A DNA stretch of 64,000 nucleotides from an uncultured Maribacter sp. (GCF_947500405.1 NZ_CANMRY010000006.1:62001-126000), one strand, 5' to 3'; shown: positions 16,803 through 25,789, numbered from the stretch's first letter. Numbers and translations are program-made. Notes: generated by a model from the letters alone, not told the origin.

Positions 16803-18161
16803 ATGTTGCGAAAAATACTTATTGTAGGTGCTGGAAAATCTACATCCTATTTAATAAACTATTTTTTAGAAAAATCCGAATCCGAAAAATTACATATTAC
16901 CATTGGGGACATTAACCCTAAAACAATTTCTAAAAAATTCGTTACGCACGCTGCTTGTACTATTTTAAAGTTAGATGTTTTTAATGATAAGGAAAGGCAA
17001 AAAGCTATTAAAAATAGTACTATAGTTGTGTCCATGCTTCCTGCACGTTTTCATATACTAGTTGCTCAAGATTGCATTACCTATTCTAAACACTTAATTA
17101 CTGCATCTTACATAAGTAAAGAAATAAAGTCTTTAGATAAACAAGCCAAAGAAAAAGGCCTTATTTTTATGAATGAAATTGGTTTAGATCCAGGTATAGA
17201 CCATATGAGTGCTATGCAATTGTTAGACTCTATTAGGAATAAAGGTGGCAAAATATTGCTTTTTGAATCTTTTACAGGTGGTTTAGTTGCCGCTGAAAGT
17301 GATACCAACTTATGGAATTATAAATTTACTTGGAACCCTAGGAACGTTGTTCTAGCAGGACAGGGTGGTGCAGCACAATTTATTCAAGAAGGAACGTATA
17401 AATATATTCCGTATCAAAAATTATTTAGAAGAACAGAGTTTTTTAATATTCCAGGATACGGACAATTTGAAGGATATGCTAATAGAGATTCTTTAAACTA
17501 TAGAGAAGCTTATGGTTTGCATGATGTTTTAACATTATACAGAGGAACACTACGTAAAGTAGGCTTTTCTAAAGCGTGGGATATCTTTGTACAATTGGGA
17601 ATGACCGATGATAGTTATACCATTGAAAATTCTTTAGGCATGCGCTATAGAGAATTTGTAAATTTATTTTTACCATACTCCCCAACTGATTCTGTAGAAC
17701 TAAAATTACGTCATTATTTAAATATTGATCAAGATAATATTATTTGGAGCAAGCTTATTGAATTAGACTTATTTAATCCCAACAAAAAAATAACTCTTGA
17801 AAAAGCAACTCCTGCCCAAATATTACAAGAAATATTAGAAACAAGCTGGTCTCTAAATAAAGATGATAAAGATATGATTATCATGTATCATAAAATTGGA
17901 TATGAGCAAGATGGCAAAAAATATCAAATTGATGCGAATATGGTTGTAATAGGAGAAAATAGAACGTATACTGCTATGGCAAAAACTGTTGGATTACCAG
18001 CAGCTATAGCAACCCTATTAGTTTTAAATAAAAAAATAACCACTCCTGGAGTTCAAATACCGCTTACCAAAGAGGTGTATACTCCTATTTTAAAAGAATT
18101 AGAAAACTACGGAATATTATTTACAGAACAACAAGTTCCTTATGTTGGTTACAATGTATAA
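16803..18161 (+). CDS. Saccharopine dehydrogenase family protein
   Basis: A 452-residue protein with an N-terminal Rossmann motif (ILIVGAGKS, residues 4-12) and the saccharopine reductase-like blocks VVSMLPARFH, NEIGLDPGIDHM and ESFTGGL. Enzymes of this fold join or split alpha-aminoadipate semialdehyde and glutamate in lysine metabolism. In Bacteroidota this type is usually predicted to act in lysine degradation. The start at 16803 gives the dinucleotide fold at the very N-terminus; the 30 extra upstream residues are hydrophobic and overlap the promoter. An Lrp/AsnC regulator follows on the same strand 61 bases on, consistent with amino-acid-responsive control. Confidence 0.85.
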   Translation: MLRKILIVGAGKSTSYLINYFLEKSESEKLHITIGDINPKTISKKFVTHAACTILKLDVFNDKERQKAIKNSTIVVSMLPARFHILVAQDCITYSKHLITASYISKEIKSLDKQAKEKGLIFMNEIGLDPGIDHMSAMQLLDSIRNKGGKILLFESFTGGLVAAESDTNLWNYKFTWNPRNVVLAGQGGAAQFIQEGTYKYIPYQKLFRRTEFFNIPGYGQFEGYANRDSLNYREAYGLHDVLTLYRGTLRKVGFSKAWDIFVQLGMTDDSYTIENSLGMRYREFVNLFLPYSPTDSVELKLRHYLNIDQDNIIWSKLIELDLFNPNKKITLEKATPAQILQEILETSWSLNKDDKDMIIMYHKIGYEQDGKKYQIDANMVVIGENRTYTAMAKTVGLPAAIATLLVLNKKITTPGVQIPLTKEVYTPILKELENYGILFTEQQVPYVGYNV

Positions 18162-18222
18162 AACCAAAAGTTAATATGTGTTAGCTTTTCTTTACTTTTA
18201 CTAGATATTTGAAACTACTTTT

Positions 18223-18693
18223 ATGAAATCTACTGATAAAAATTTTAAAATAGATGGAATAGACAAGAAAATTCTAAGATTCTTAATGTCTGATGCAAGA
18301 AAACCTGTCTTAGAAATTGCAAGAAGCATAGGCATTTCTGGTGCTGCTATTCATCAACGTTTACGAAAATTAGAGTCCTCAGGACTTTTAGCAGGTTCTA
18401 AATTTATTATAAACCCAAAAGTAATGGGCTATACTACTATGGCTTATATTGGTATTTACTTAGATAAAGCAATGAGCAACCCTATTGCTGTAAAACAGCT
18501 AGAGAAAATTCCAGAAGTTTTAGAATGCCATTACACTACAGGAAACTGGTCTATATTAATTAAGATACTTTGTAGAGATAACGAACATTTAATGAATGTA
18601 TTAAACAAAGATATACAGCAAATAGAAGGTGTCTCTAGAACAGAAACATTTATCTCATTAAATCAGCAAATAGACAGACAAATTACCATATAA
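18223..18693 (+). CDS. Lrp/AsnC-family transcriptional regulator
   Basis: A 156-residue regulator with an N-terminal winged helix-turn-helix (about residues 10-60: KKILRFLMSDARKPVLEIARS, then IHQRLRKLESSGLL) and a C-terminal RAM/AsnC ligand-binding domain (about 70-150, including CHYTTGNWSILIKI). These proteins form octamers and sense amino acids. It sits between a saccharopine dehydrogenase-like gene and, further on, alanine dehydrogenase, both plausible targets. The usual HTH helix 3 reads ISGAAIHQRL. Confidence 0.92.
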   Translation: MKSTDKNFKIDGIDKKILRFLMSDARKPVLEIARSIGISGAAIHQRLRKLESSGLLAGSKFIINPKVMGYTTMAYIGIYLDKAMSNPIAVKQLEKIPEVLECHYTTGNWSILIKILCRDNEHLMNVLNKDIQQIEGVSRTETFISLNQQIDRQITI

Positions 18694-18694
18694 A

Positions 18695-18723
18695 AAAAGC
18701 CTCCAAATTAGAGGCTTCTTTTA
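18695..18723. terminator. Terminator after the Lrp gene
   Basis: Stem AGCCTC/GAGGCT with loop CAAATTA, an A-run before it and TCTTTTA after. It lies between convergent genes and may serve both. Confidence 0.8.
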
Positions 18724-18738
18724 TTGTATCAAGCTTTA

Positions 18739-19437
18739 TTAATCTCTACTTGCTACTCGCATAGCAAAATATAACAAAGTTGCCAACGCTCCAATAGCCG
18801 CAACTAAATAGGTTCTGGCTGCCCATTTAAGTGCATCCTCTGCTCCAGCATATTCTTCTTGACTTACCATGTTTTTATTCTTTAACCAGGCCAACGCACG
18901 GTTACTAGCATCATACTCTACAGGAAGTGTTATAAAACTAAATAATGTTCCTATTCCATATAAGCCAACACCAACCCATGCTATAGTACCTCCAATAGCT
19001 GTAGTACTCATAAGTGCCATTCCTCCAAAAATTACCCACATAGAAAACCTAGAAGTAATATTTAAAACTGGAACTAATTTAGAGCGCATTTGTAACCAAC
19101 TATAAGCTGTTGCATGTTGTACAGCATGCCCAACTTCATGTGCCGCAACTGCCGCTGCAGATGCATTACGTTGTGCATACACTCCTTCACTTAAATTAAC
19201 TGTTTTATTTGCTGGGTTATAGTGATCTGTTAACATCCCTGGGGTAGAAATAACTTTTACGTCTGTAATACCGTGATCCGCAAGCATTTTTTCTGCAATT
19301 TCGGCTCCACTTAAACCATTACGTAAATATACTTGAGAATACTTTTTAAATTTACTTTTAAGACGTTTACTAACTAACATACTTATTAGACCAAACACAC
19401 CGCCTATTATTAAGTAACCCATATCTATACCATACAT
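18739..19437 (-). CDS. Membrane zinc metallopeptidase (YugP-like)
   Basis: A 232-residue member of the neutral zinc metallopeptidase family formerly DUF/YugP. The HExxH zinc site is AAHEVGHAVQH at about residue 100. The N-terminal helix (about 4-22) and three C-terminal helices (about 125-150, 155-175 and 205-225) anchor it in the inner membrane. The SGAEIAEKML and DHYNPANKTVNLSE blocks are family signatures. The natural substrate is unknown; a role in membrane protein quality control is often assumed. Confidence 0.9.
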   Translation of the reverse strand: MYGIDMGYLIIGGVFGLISMLVSKRLKSKFKKYSQVYLRNGLSGAEIAEKMLADHGITDVKVISTPGMLTDHYNPANKTVNLSEGVYAQRNASAAAVAAHEVGHAVQHATAYSWLQMRSKLVPVLNITSRFSMWVIFGGMALMSTTAIGGTIAWVGVGLYGIGTLFSFITLPVEYDASNRALAWLKNKNMVSQEEYAGAEDALKWAARTYLVAAIGALATLLYFAMRVASRD

Positions 19438-19513
19438 AACTTTCTATTTTTAATTTTAAATAAATATACTAAAGAATTTTTCTTAGGAACAAATTCTTTA
19501 TAAAATAGAAAGC

Positions 19514-19563
19514 AAAAACCCCGCCAATATTCCTGAATTAGCCAAAAAGGAAAATTGACGAGG
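19514..19563 (-). terminator. Long-stem terminator of alanine dehydrogenase
   Basis: Read on the minus strand, a 15-base stem (arms 19549-19563 and 19519-19533) has two G-U pairs and one mismatch around a 15-base loop, followed by GTTTTTGC. It lies 26 bases past the ald stop. Confidence 0.75.
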
Positions 19564-19588
19564 TCTCTAAAACTAACTTAATCTTAAT

Positions 19589-20689
19589 TTATACCATAGA
19601 GGATTGCCAACCAAAGGCCTCTATAATTTCTTTATATACTACTCCACCATTTACAATATTTAGCCCTTTTTGTAGCGCTGCATTTTTAGAACTGGCCACT
19701 TCCCAACCATCTTTTGCTAATGCTAAAACATAAGGCAAAGTAACATTGGTAAGCGCCATTGTAGAAGTATATGGCACTGCTCCTGGCATATTTGCCACAG
19801 TATAATGCACAACGTCATCTATTATATAAGTAGGGTCTTCATGCGTTGTAGGCCTTGTAGTTTCTACACACCCACCTTGATCCACTGCAACATCTACAAT
19901 TACAGTTCCTGGGTGCATTTCTTTTAACATATCTCTAGTTATTAGATTTGGCGCCTTAGCTCCTTTAAGCAAAACTCCTCCAATAATTAAGTCATGTGTT
20001 TTTATATGTTTTCTTATATTAAATTCATTAGAAAATTCCGTTACAACATGTGGCGGCATTACATCATTTACATAACGTAAACGTTTCATGTCTATATCTA
20101 AAATAGTGACATGCGCTCCTAAACCTGCTGCCATTTTAGCAGCTTGTATACCTACTACACCTGCTCCAAGTACCAAAACTTTACCAGGTGCTACTCCGGG
20201 AACACCTCCTAAAAGCACTCCTTTACCCTTTACAGGTTTTTCTAAATATTTTGCTCCTTGTTGTATTGCCATTCTACCAGCAACCTCAGACATTGGTGTT
20301 AATAATGGTAAGGTACCATCTTCATCTTCTACTGTTTCATAAGCAATACAAATGGCCTTACTTTTTATCATAGCCTTAGTTAAGGCTTCACTAGATGCAA
20401 AATGAAAATAGGTAAATATAATTTGCCCCTCTTGTACCAATGTATATTCTTCCTCTATAGGTTCTTTTACTTTTACAATCATTTCACTCATAGCATAAAC
20501 CTGACCTATAGTATCTAAAATAATAGCACCAACTTGTTGGTAATCTTCGTTCGTAAAACCACTTCCTATTCCAGCATTAGATTGTACATAAACTGTATGG
20601 TTAGAACGAACAAGCTCAAAAACCCCTGCTGGAGTCATTCCTACACGACTCTCATTGTTCTTAATTTCCTTTGGGACACCAACTATCAT
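19589..20689 (-). CDS. ald: Alanine dehydrogenase
   Basis: A 366-residue NAD-dependent enzyme that interconverts L-alanine with pyruvate and ammonia. The N-terminus MIVGVPKEIKNNESRVGMTPAG contains the substrate-binding Arg15 and conserved Lys/Arg positions; YFHFA precedes the catalytic domain, and the NAD-binding motif is LGAGVVGIQAAKMA (about residues 172-185). VDVAVDQGGCVETTRPTTH is the highly conserved late block. Family length is about 370. The related saccharopine/lysine dehydrogenases share the fold, but this N-terminus is alanine dehydrogenase type. Confidence 0.95.
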   Translation of the reverse strand: MIVGVPKEIKNNESRVGMTPAGVFELVRSNHTVYVQSNAGIGSGFTNEDYQQVGAIILDTIGQVYAMSEMIVKVKEPIEEEYTLVQEGQIIFTYFHFASSEALTKAMIKSKAICIAYETVEDEDGTLPLLTPMSEVAGRMAIQQGAKYLEKPVKGKGVLLGGVPGVAPGKVLVLGAGVVGIQAAKMAAGLGAHVTILDIDMKRLRYVNDVMPPHVVTEFSNEFNIRKHIKTHDLIIGGVLLKGAKAPNLITRDMLKEMHPGTVIVDVAVDQGGCVETTRPTTHEDPTYIIDDVVHYTVANMPGAVPYTSTMALTNVTLPYVLALAKDGWEVASSKNAALQKGLNIVNGGVVYKEIIEAFGWQSSMV

Positions 20690-21128
20690 TTGTTACGATT
20701 TTAGTAATACTGAAGCAAATTTGTGATAAACTTTTGAAATAAAAAAATTTTTACAACAAAATATTTGGGGTAAAAGACAAAATATATCAAATATAAAATA
20801 ACAACCCCCTAATTTTTTAGGGTTAAAAATAAAAATAATGTTATTTTACGAAATAATATTATCATTTTATAGGGGTGATGCAAAAATAAGTGAGAAATTA
20901 TAATAAATGAATTGTCGAATGAGGATACTATAAAAAGGGAGCAAAAAAGTTAAAAAAAAGAAAAAACGGAGCGCTTTTTTTATGAAAAAAGAAATAGCAC
21001 ACTTGAAAAAGCAAAAGTACAAGTTGTTTTTATTCAATAATGAGAGTTTAAATACTCTGAAACTTGTCTTAAATTTTAGAAATTAGCTTTTTAACTAGGA
21101 TTTGTGGTCTTGCCTCGAAACTTTTTAC
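20690..21128. other. 439-base AT-rich gap without a recognised gene
   Basis: No convincing frame is present. It contains several small dyads: AACCCCCTAA/TTAGGGTT around 20803-20824, an AGCGCT core followed by seven T residues near 20970, and AGAGT/ACTCT around 21041-21058. It carries the ald promoter region at one end. A small RNA is possible given its length and position between gene ends, but I cannot assign one. Confidence 0.4.
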
Positions 21129-21383
21129 CTATTTGTATTTAAACTTTAATACAATAACAATTAGCACCAATACTAAAGTTACTGTATTTGCAATTACCAT
21201 AGATATACTATTAATAAAATACCCATAAATTAACCAAAGTATTATGCCTATTAAAAAAGCAATATACATGGTTAATGATATATCTTTAGTAGCCTTTTCT
21301 CTCCAAGCTTTATAGACTTGTGGAATAAATGAAGAAGTAGTAAACATTGCTGCTATTAAACCTAATATTTCTATACTTTTCAT
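21129..21383 (-). CDS. SemiSWEET/PQ-loop small sugar transporter
   Basis: An 84-residue protein with three helices (about 5-23, 37-55 and 60-80) and the PQ-loop motif FIPQVYKAWREK after helix 1. This three-helix half-repeat is the SemiSWEET architecture; two copies dimerise to form a sugar-permeable pore in the inner membrane. Size and motif match the family. The substrate is not predictable. It ends before a lone terminator-rich region and is transcribed separately from leuS upstream, which has its own terminator. Confidence 0.85.
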   Translation of the reverse strand: MKSIEILGLIAAMFTTSSFIPQVYKAWREKATKDISLTMYIAFLIGIILWLIYGYFINSISMVIANTVTLVLVLIVIVLKFKYK

Positions 21384-21419
21384 AGCTCTATTTTACTTAA
21401 TAAGAAATTTACTTTCTTG

Positions 21420-21450
21420 AAAAAATCTCTCCTCCTCTTAAGGAGAAGAG
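21420..21450 (-). terminator. Terminator of leuS
   Basis: Minus strand: a ten-base stem CTCTTCTCCT/AGGAGGAGAG (one G-U pair) with a four-base loop, followed by ATTTTTTC, a few bases after the leuS stop codon. Confidence 0.85.
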
Positions 21451-21457
21451 AAATGTT

Positions 21458-24400
21458 TTACCCTACTATATTCACTATCTTTCCAGGAACTACAATAACC
21501 TTCTTAGGGGTTCTTCCTTGTAATTGTTGCGTTGTTTTTTCATGAGACATTACCGCTTCTTCTATCTGGTCTTTACTCATATCTAGTGGTAACTCTAATT
21601 TAAAACGCATTTTACCATTAAAAGAAATTGGATATTCTTTGCTGCTTTCTACTAAATGAGAAGCATCAAAAGCTGGGAAAGGTGCTGTAGAGATAGACTC
21701 ACTATTCCCTAATTGACTCCATAATTCTTCTGCAATATGTGGTGCATAAGGCGATACCAAAATAGCCAAAGACTCTAATACCGATTTACTAGTACACTTT
21801 TGCGTAGATAGTTCATTTACACAAATCATAAAAGTAGATACCGATGTGTTAAAAGAGAAGTTTGCAATATCCTCTTCTACTTTTTTAATGGTTTTATGCA
21901 ATGTCTTGAGGTTGTCTTTGGTTGGGGCCGAGTCTGTAAACTTTGCGCCATTATCATCAAAATACAAACGCCATAATTTTTTTAAGAAACCATGTGTTCC
22001 TGTAATACCTGCTGTATTCCAAGGTTTAGATTGCTCTAATGGCCCTAAAAACATCTCATACAAACGTAAAGAATCTGCACCGTATTCTGCACAAATATCA
22101 TCTGGGTTTACCACATTGTATTTAGACTTAGACATTTTTTCTACTTCATGATGGGCAAGCATTTTTCCATCATTTTCAAAGAAATATTTAGCATCTAAAA
22201 AATCTTCTCTCCACTTTTTTAATCCCTCTATATCAACTTCACTTTGACTATTTATTAGATTAACATCAATATGTATCGATCTATATTTTATGTCTTTAGA
22301 AACTAAACCATATTTTTTGAAAAATTCTTCTTTCTCTTCCCAATGCTTTGGGTTTTCTTCACTGTCTTGATGAAAGACTTTAGATGAAATATAAATATTT
22401 GGAATGTTTTTGTCTGAAACAATAGCCTCATAAACAAAAGCACTCGTCCCCGTAATCATCCCTTGATTAATGAGTTTTTTGGCAAACTCGTCTTTAGGAA
22501 CAAAGCCTCTATCGAACATAAATTTTTGCCAAAAACGGCTGTATAACAAATGCCCTGTAGCGTGTTCACTACCACCAATATATAAATCTACATCTTGCCA
22601 ATAATTCATAGCTTCTTTAGAGAAAATTTCATTGTCGTTCGTAGGGTCCATATACCTATTAAAGTATTGGGAGCTTCCTGCCCAACCAGGCATAGTATTC
22701 AGCTCAAGAGCCCCTCCTAGCCTCCCCAAAGGGGAGGAATTATTAAATTCCTCTTCAGAAACTACTTTTCCTTCCTCGCCATATTGCAACCAGTGCCATT
22801 CTTTGGCATTTCCTAATGGTGGCTCTCCTGTTTCGGTTGGCAAATATTTTTCTACTTCTGGTAATGCAATTGGCAAATGTTCTGGCGCTATCATCTGTGG
22901 CATACCATCTACATAATATACAGGGAATGGTTCTCCCCAATAACGCTGTCTGCTAAAAACAGCATCGCGTAGCCTGTAATTTATTTTTCCCTCACCTTGT
23001 CCCAGTTTCTCTAACTCATAAATAGCCAATTTCATGGCTTTCTTATATGGTAATCCGTTTAAGAAATCGGAATTTGCAATCACGGTTTTACTCTTATCTG
23101 CAAAAGCCTCTTCCGAAATATCTACGCCTTCAAAAATATTAGGGATTGGAATATTAAAGTGTTTTGCAAAATCATAGTCGCGCTGATCTCCACAAGGTAC
23201 AGACATTACCGCTCCTGTACCGTAACCAGCTAAAACATAATCTCCTATCCAAATAGGAATAGGTTCTTTAGAAAATGGGTGTTCTGCATACGCGCCAGTA
23301 AAAGCTCCAGAAATGGTTTTTACATCGGCCATACGATCACGCTCGGATCGTTTTGCTGTCGCTTCAATATAAGCTTCTACCTCCGCTTTTTGTTCTGGTG
23401 TGGTTATTTGCAATACCAAATCATGTTCTGGAGCCAAAGTCATAAAACTAACGCCAAAAATAGTATCGGGTCTGGTTGTAAAAACTTCAATCCCCCTAGC
23501 CCCCATAGGGGGAACGCTATTTTCTAAATGCTTTTGTATCGTAGCAAGAACATTGTCAATATCTCCTATTACTTCTTCATTTTTAAAACGTATAACCTTA
23601 AAACCATTTTCATTTAATATTGCCGTTCTTTCTTCATCTTGCTCTTTTTGAGCATCATGAATAGCGCCATCTACCTCTATTACTAAGCATTTAGAAAGAC
23701 ATACAAAATCAACAATAAAATCTGAAATTACATGCTGTCTTCTAAACTTATCTCCTAAATTTTTTCCTTTTAAACTTTCCCATAAAACAGCCTCTGCTTG
23801 TGTTGGGTTTTTTCGCATTTCTTTGGCTCTCTCTAACAATAAATGCGAGTTATTCCCACCTGTCATATAACCCGGCTTAGTCCCTTTCCCTTTGGGGAAG
23901 GTTAGGATGGGGAATACCACAGATGCTCCTTGAGAACGACCTATCCAATTGGTTTGTGAATCTTTTAAAGGCTGTGGCCAATCTATCTTTTCTAACCCAT
24001 CTAACAAACGTTGTGCATAAGCAGAAATGCGCATACTCCATTGTGTCATTTTTTTACGAACCACAGGATGTCCTCCACGCTCAGATACGCCGTTTACTAT
24101 CTCATCATTAGCTAAAACCGTTCCTAATGCTGGGCACCAGTTAACTTCGGTTTCAGCCAAATAGGTTAATCTATATTGTAATAAAACTTCTTGCTTTCTT
24201 TTATCAGAAAAACTATTCCAATCTGCAGCGGAAAACGCTTCTACCTCATCATCACAAACGGCATTAACACTAGCATTTCCTTCTTTTTCAAAAACGGCAA
24301 CTAAGCTAGAAATATCTTCTGCCTTATCGGTATCTTTATTATACCAAGAATTAAATATTTGAATAAAAATCCACTGCGTCCATTTATAATATTTTGGATC

Positions 24401-24781
24401 CGATGTTCTTACCTCACGACTCCAATCAAAAGAAAAACCAATTTGATCTAACTGCCTTCTATAAGTTTTAATATTTTCGGCTGTGGTAATTGCTGGGTGC
24501 TGCCCAGTTTGTATAGCATATTGTTCTGCTGGAAGTCCAAAAGAATCGTACCCCTGCGGATGCATTACATTAAAACCTTTATGCCTTTTGTAACGTGCAT
24601 AAATATCACTAGCAATATACCCTAACGGATGCCCAACATGCAACCCTGCTCCAGAAGGATAAGGAAACATATCTAGAACATAGAATTTTTCTTTGTCCGA
24701 ATTGTTTTCTGCTTTAAATGTTTGGTTTTCTGCCCAATATTTTTGCCACTTGGCTTCAATTTCATTGAAATTGTACTGCAT
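21458..24781 (-). CDS. leuS: Leucyl-tRNA synthetase with inserted DUF559 domain
   Basis: A 1107-residue class I synthetase that charges tRNA-Leu and edits mischarged tRNA. The HIGH equivalent is HVGH at residues 48-51, KMSKS is at 882-886, and the CP1 editing block TTRPDTIFG is at 435-443. Bacteroidota LeuRS is usually about 920-960 residues. Most of the excess is a 140-residue in-frame insertion (291-430) at the start of CP1, between SVVF and IEVFTTRPDT. It is a DUF559/Vsr-like nuclease-fold domain with core FRRQH, IVDF and VIEVDG. A second small insertion (about 681-691, SSPLGRLGGA) lies before LNTMPGWAGS. All synthetase signatures and the reading frame are intact, so the enzyme should work, provided the insertions are tolerated. 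A -7-like TATTTTTG lies at 24805-24812. Confidence 0.95.
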   Translation of the reverse strand: MQYNFNEIEAKWQKYWAENQTFKAENNSDKEKFYVLDMFPYPSGAGLHVGHPLGYIASDIYARYKRHKGFNVMHPQGYDSFGLPAEQYAIQTGQHPAITTAENIKTYRRQLDQIGFSFDWSREVRTSDPKYYKWTQWIFIQIFNSWYNKDTDKAEDISSLVAVFEKEGNASVNAVCDDEVEAFSAADWNSFSDKRKQEVLLQYRLTYLAETEVNWCPALGTVLANDEIVNGVSERGGHPVVRKKMTQWSMRISAYAQRLLDGLEKIDWPQPLKDSQTNWIGRSQGASVVFPILTFPKGKGTKPGYMTGGNNSHLLLERAKEMRKNPTQAEAVLWESLKGKNLGDKFRRQHVISDFIVDFVCLSKCLVIEVDGAIHDAQKEQDEERTAILNENGFKVIRFKNEEVIGDIDNVLATIQKHLENSVPPMGARGIEVFTTRPDTIFGVSFMTLAPEHDLVLQITTPEQKAEVEAYIEATAKRSERDRMADVKTISGAFTGAYAEHPFSKEPIPIWIGDYVLAGYGTGAVMSVPCGDQRDYDFAKHFNIPIPNIFEGVDISEEAFADKSKTVIANSDFLNGLPYKKAMKLAIYELEKLGQGEGKINYRLRDAVFSRQRYWGEPFPVYYVDGMPQMIAPEHLPIALPEVEKYLPTETGEPPLGNAKEWHWLQYGEEGKVVSEEEFNNSSPLGRLGGALELNTMPGWAGSSQYFNRYMDPTNDNEIFSKEAMNYWQDVDLYIGGSEHATGHLLYSRFWQKFMFDRGFVPKDEFAKKLINQGMITGTSAFVYEAIVSDKNIPNIYISSKVFHQDSEENPKHWEEKEEFFKKYGLVSKDIKYRSIHIDVNLINSQSEVDIEGLKKWREDFLDAKYFFENDGKMLAHHEVEKMSKSKYNVVNPDDICAEYGADSLRLYEMFLGPLEQSKPWNTAGITGTHGFLKKLWRLYFDDNGAKFTDSAPTKDNLKTLHKTIKKVEEDIANFSFNTSVSTFMICVNELSTQKCTSKSVLESLAILVSPYAPHIAEELWSQLGNSESISTAPFPAFDASHLVESSKEYPISFNGKMRFKLELPLDMSKDQIEEAVMSHEKTTQQLQGRTPKKVIVVPGKIVNIVG
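22711..22740 (+). repeat. Palindromic element inside leuS, solo copy
   Basis: Architecture C-tract, TAG, C-tract, AAA, G-tract: CCCCTCC (22711-22717), CCTCCCC (22721-22727) pairing perfectly with GGGGAGG (22731-22737). It is read through in leuS as about ten residues (SSPLGRLGGA). The same architecture bounds the DUF559 cassette at 23491 and 23881. GC-rich sequence of this kind is foreign to the surrounding AT-rich gene. Confidence 0.75.
23492..23911 (-). mobile_element. In-frame DUF559 cassette inserted in leuS
   Basis: Exactly 420 bases (140 codons) between leuS codons 290 and 431. Its outer ends are inverted copies of the palindromic element: 23491-23513 on the plus strand (CCCCC-TAG-CCCCC-ATA-GGGGG) and 23881-23913 on the minus strand (CCCCATCC-TAA-CCTTCCCC-AAA-GGGAAAGG). 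The interior encodes a Vsr-like PD-(D/E)xK domain with candidate active residues Asp368, Glu379 and Asp381 (leuS numbering) and helices RAKEMRKNPTQAE-AVLWESL typical of DUF559. It lacks its own start codon and relies on leuS. The bounded structure suggests a mobile unit; mobility itself is inferred. Confidence 0.7.
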
Positions 24782-24901
24782 AATAGGATTTCTTTTATTC
24801 TCGGCAAAAATAAGTTTAATAAAGGAAAGAGGAAAGCTAAAGCAAAAGCTTGTTTAAAGGCATAAATAATTTTCCTATTTTTACAACTCGGAATACCAAT
24901 T

Positions 24902-25780
24902 ATGAGCAAATCTTTTGAAAATTATCAAAAAAGAAAATTAATTTCTTCTTACTTCTCTGTAGTACTTAGCATAGCTTTAGTATTATTTTTATTAGGTATT
25001 TTAGGTCTATTGGTATTAAATACCAAAAAAATGGGAGACCATTTTAAAGAACAAATTACTATTTCGGTGTTTTTAAAAGACAGTGCTAAAGAGGTAGAAA
25101 TAGACCAGATGCAAAAAAGTCTTTCTATGGCAGAATATACCAAAAAGGCTATATATGTTTCTAAAGAAGAAGCTGCAAAACAACATACTGAGGAATTAGG
25201 AGAAAACTTTCAAGACTTTTTAGGCTATAATCCTTTAAAAAATTCTATTGATGTACAATTAAATGCCGATTTTGTTTCTCCGGAACAAATTGCAACTATT
25301 GCCGAAGAAATTTCTGGTAAAGGATATGTAGACGAGGTTAGTTATGATAAACCCCTTGTTGGTTTATTAACTGAAAATATTAAAAAAATTGGTTTGTGGA
25401 TTTTAATAGCAAGTGGCATTTTTACCTTTATTGCTGTTTTATTAATTAACAGCTCTATTCGTTTATCTATTTACTCTAAACGTTTTATTATAAAGACCAT
25501 GCAAATGGTAGGTGCAACAAAAACATTTATAAGACGTCCATTTATTATAAATAATATAAAGCTTGGCATACTAGGTGCCGTTTTAGCATTAATAGCTCTT
25601 GGCGGAGTTCTTTTATACGTAAATGAGCATTTTAAAGAGCTTGGTCTTTTTGAAGATTCAACCATTTTAGTAGTCCTATTAGTATCTGTTTTTGTCTTAG
25701 GTGTACTTATTTCGTTTATTAGCACCTATTTTGCTACACAACGCTTCTTAAATCTTAGAACCGACGAATTATATTATTAA
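24902..25780 (+). CDS. ftsX: Cell division protein FtsX
   Basis: A 292-residue inner-membrane protein. It has one N-terminal helix (about 19-42), an extracytoplasmic domain (about 45-165), and then three helices (about 168-190, 215-240 and 255-280), which is the four-helix FtsX permease-like topology. With the ATPase FtsE (not in this window) it controls peptidoglycan hydrolases at division. The KTMQMVGATKTFIRRPF block between helices 2 and 3 is the family signature. It is the first gene of a run with DUF3098, uppP and truB (gaps of 1-20 bases), a conserved Bacteroidota cell-envelope operon. Confidence 0.93.
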   Translation: MSKSFENYQKRKLISSYFSVVLSIALVLFLLGILGLLVLNTKKMGDHFKEQITISVFLKDSAKEVEIDQMQKSLSMAEYTKKAIYVSKEEAAKQHTEELGENFQDFLGYNPLKNSIDVQLNADFVSPEQIATIAEEISGKGYVDEVSYDKPLVGLLTENIKKIGLWILIASGIFTFIAVLLINSSIRLSIYSKRFIIKTMQMVGATKTFIRRPFIINNIKLGILGAVLALIALGGVLLYVNEHFKELGLFEDSTILVVLLVSVFVLGVLISFISTYFATQRFLNLRTDELYY

Positions 25781-25789
25781 ATTTGCCCT

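Noticed and set aside
21427..21450. Fourth copy of the leuS palindromic element
   Set aside because: Its CTCCTCCT-type stem looks similar, but it lacks the C-tract, TAG, C-tract plan and is explained as the leuS terminator with a T-run.
23279..23651. Plus-strand frames opposite the DUF559 cassette in leuS
   Set aside because: They are antisense to a continuous leuS frame with known domains; GC-rich palindromes reduce stop codons on both strands.
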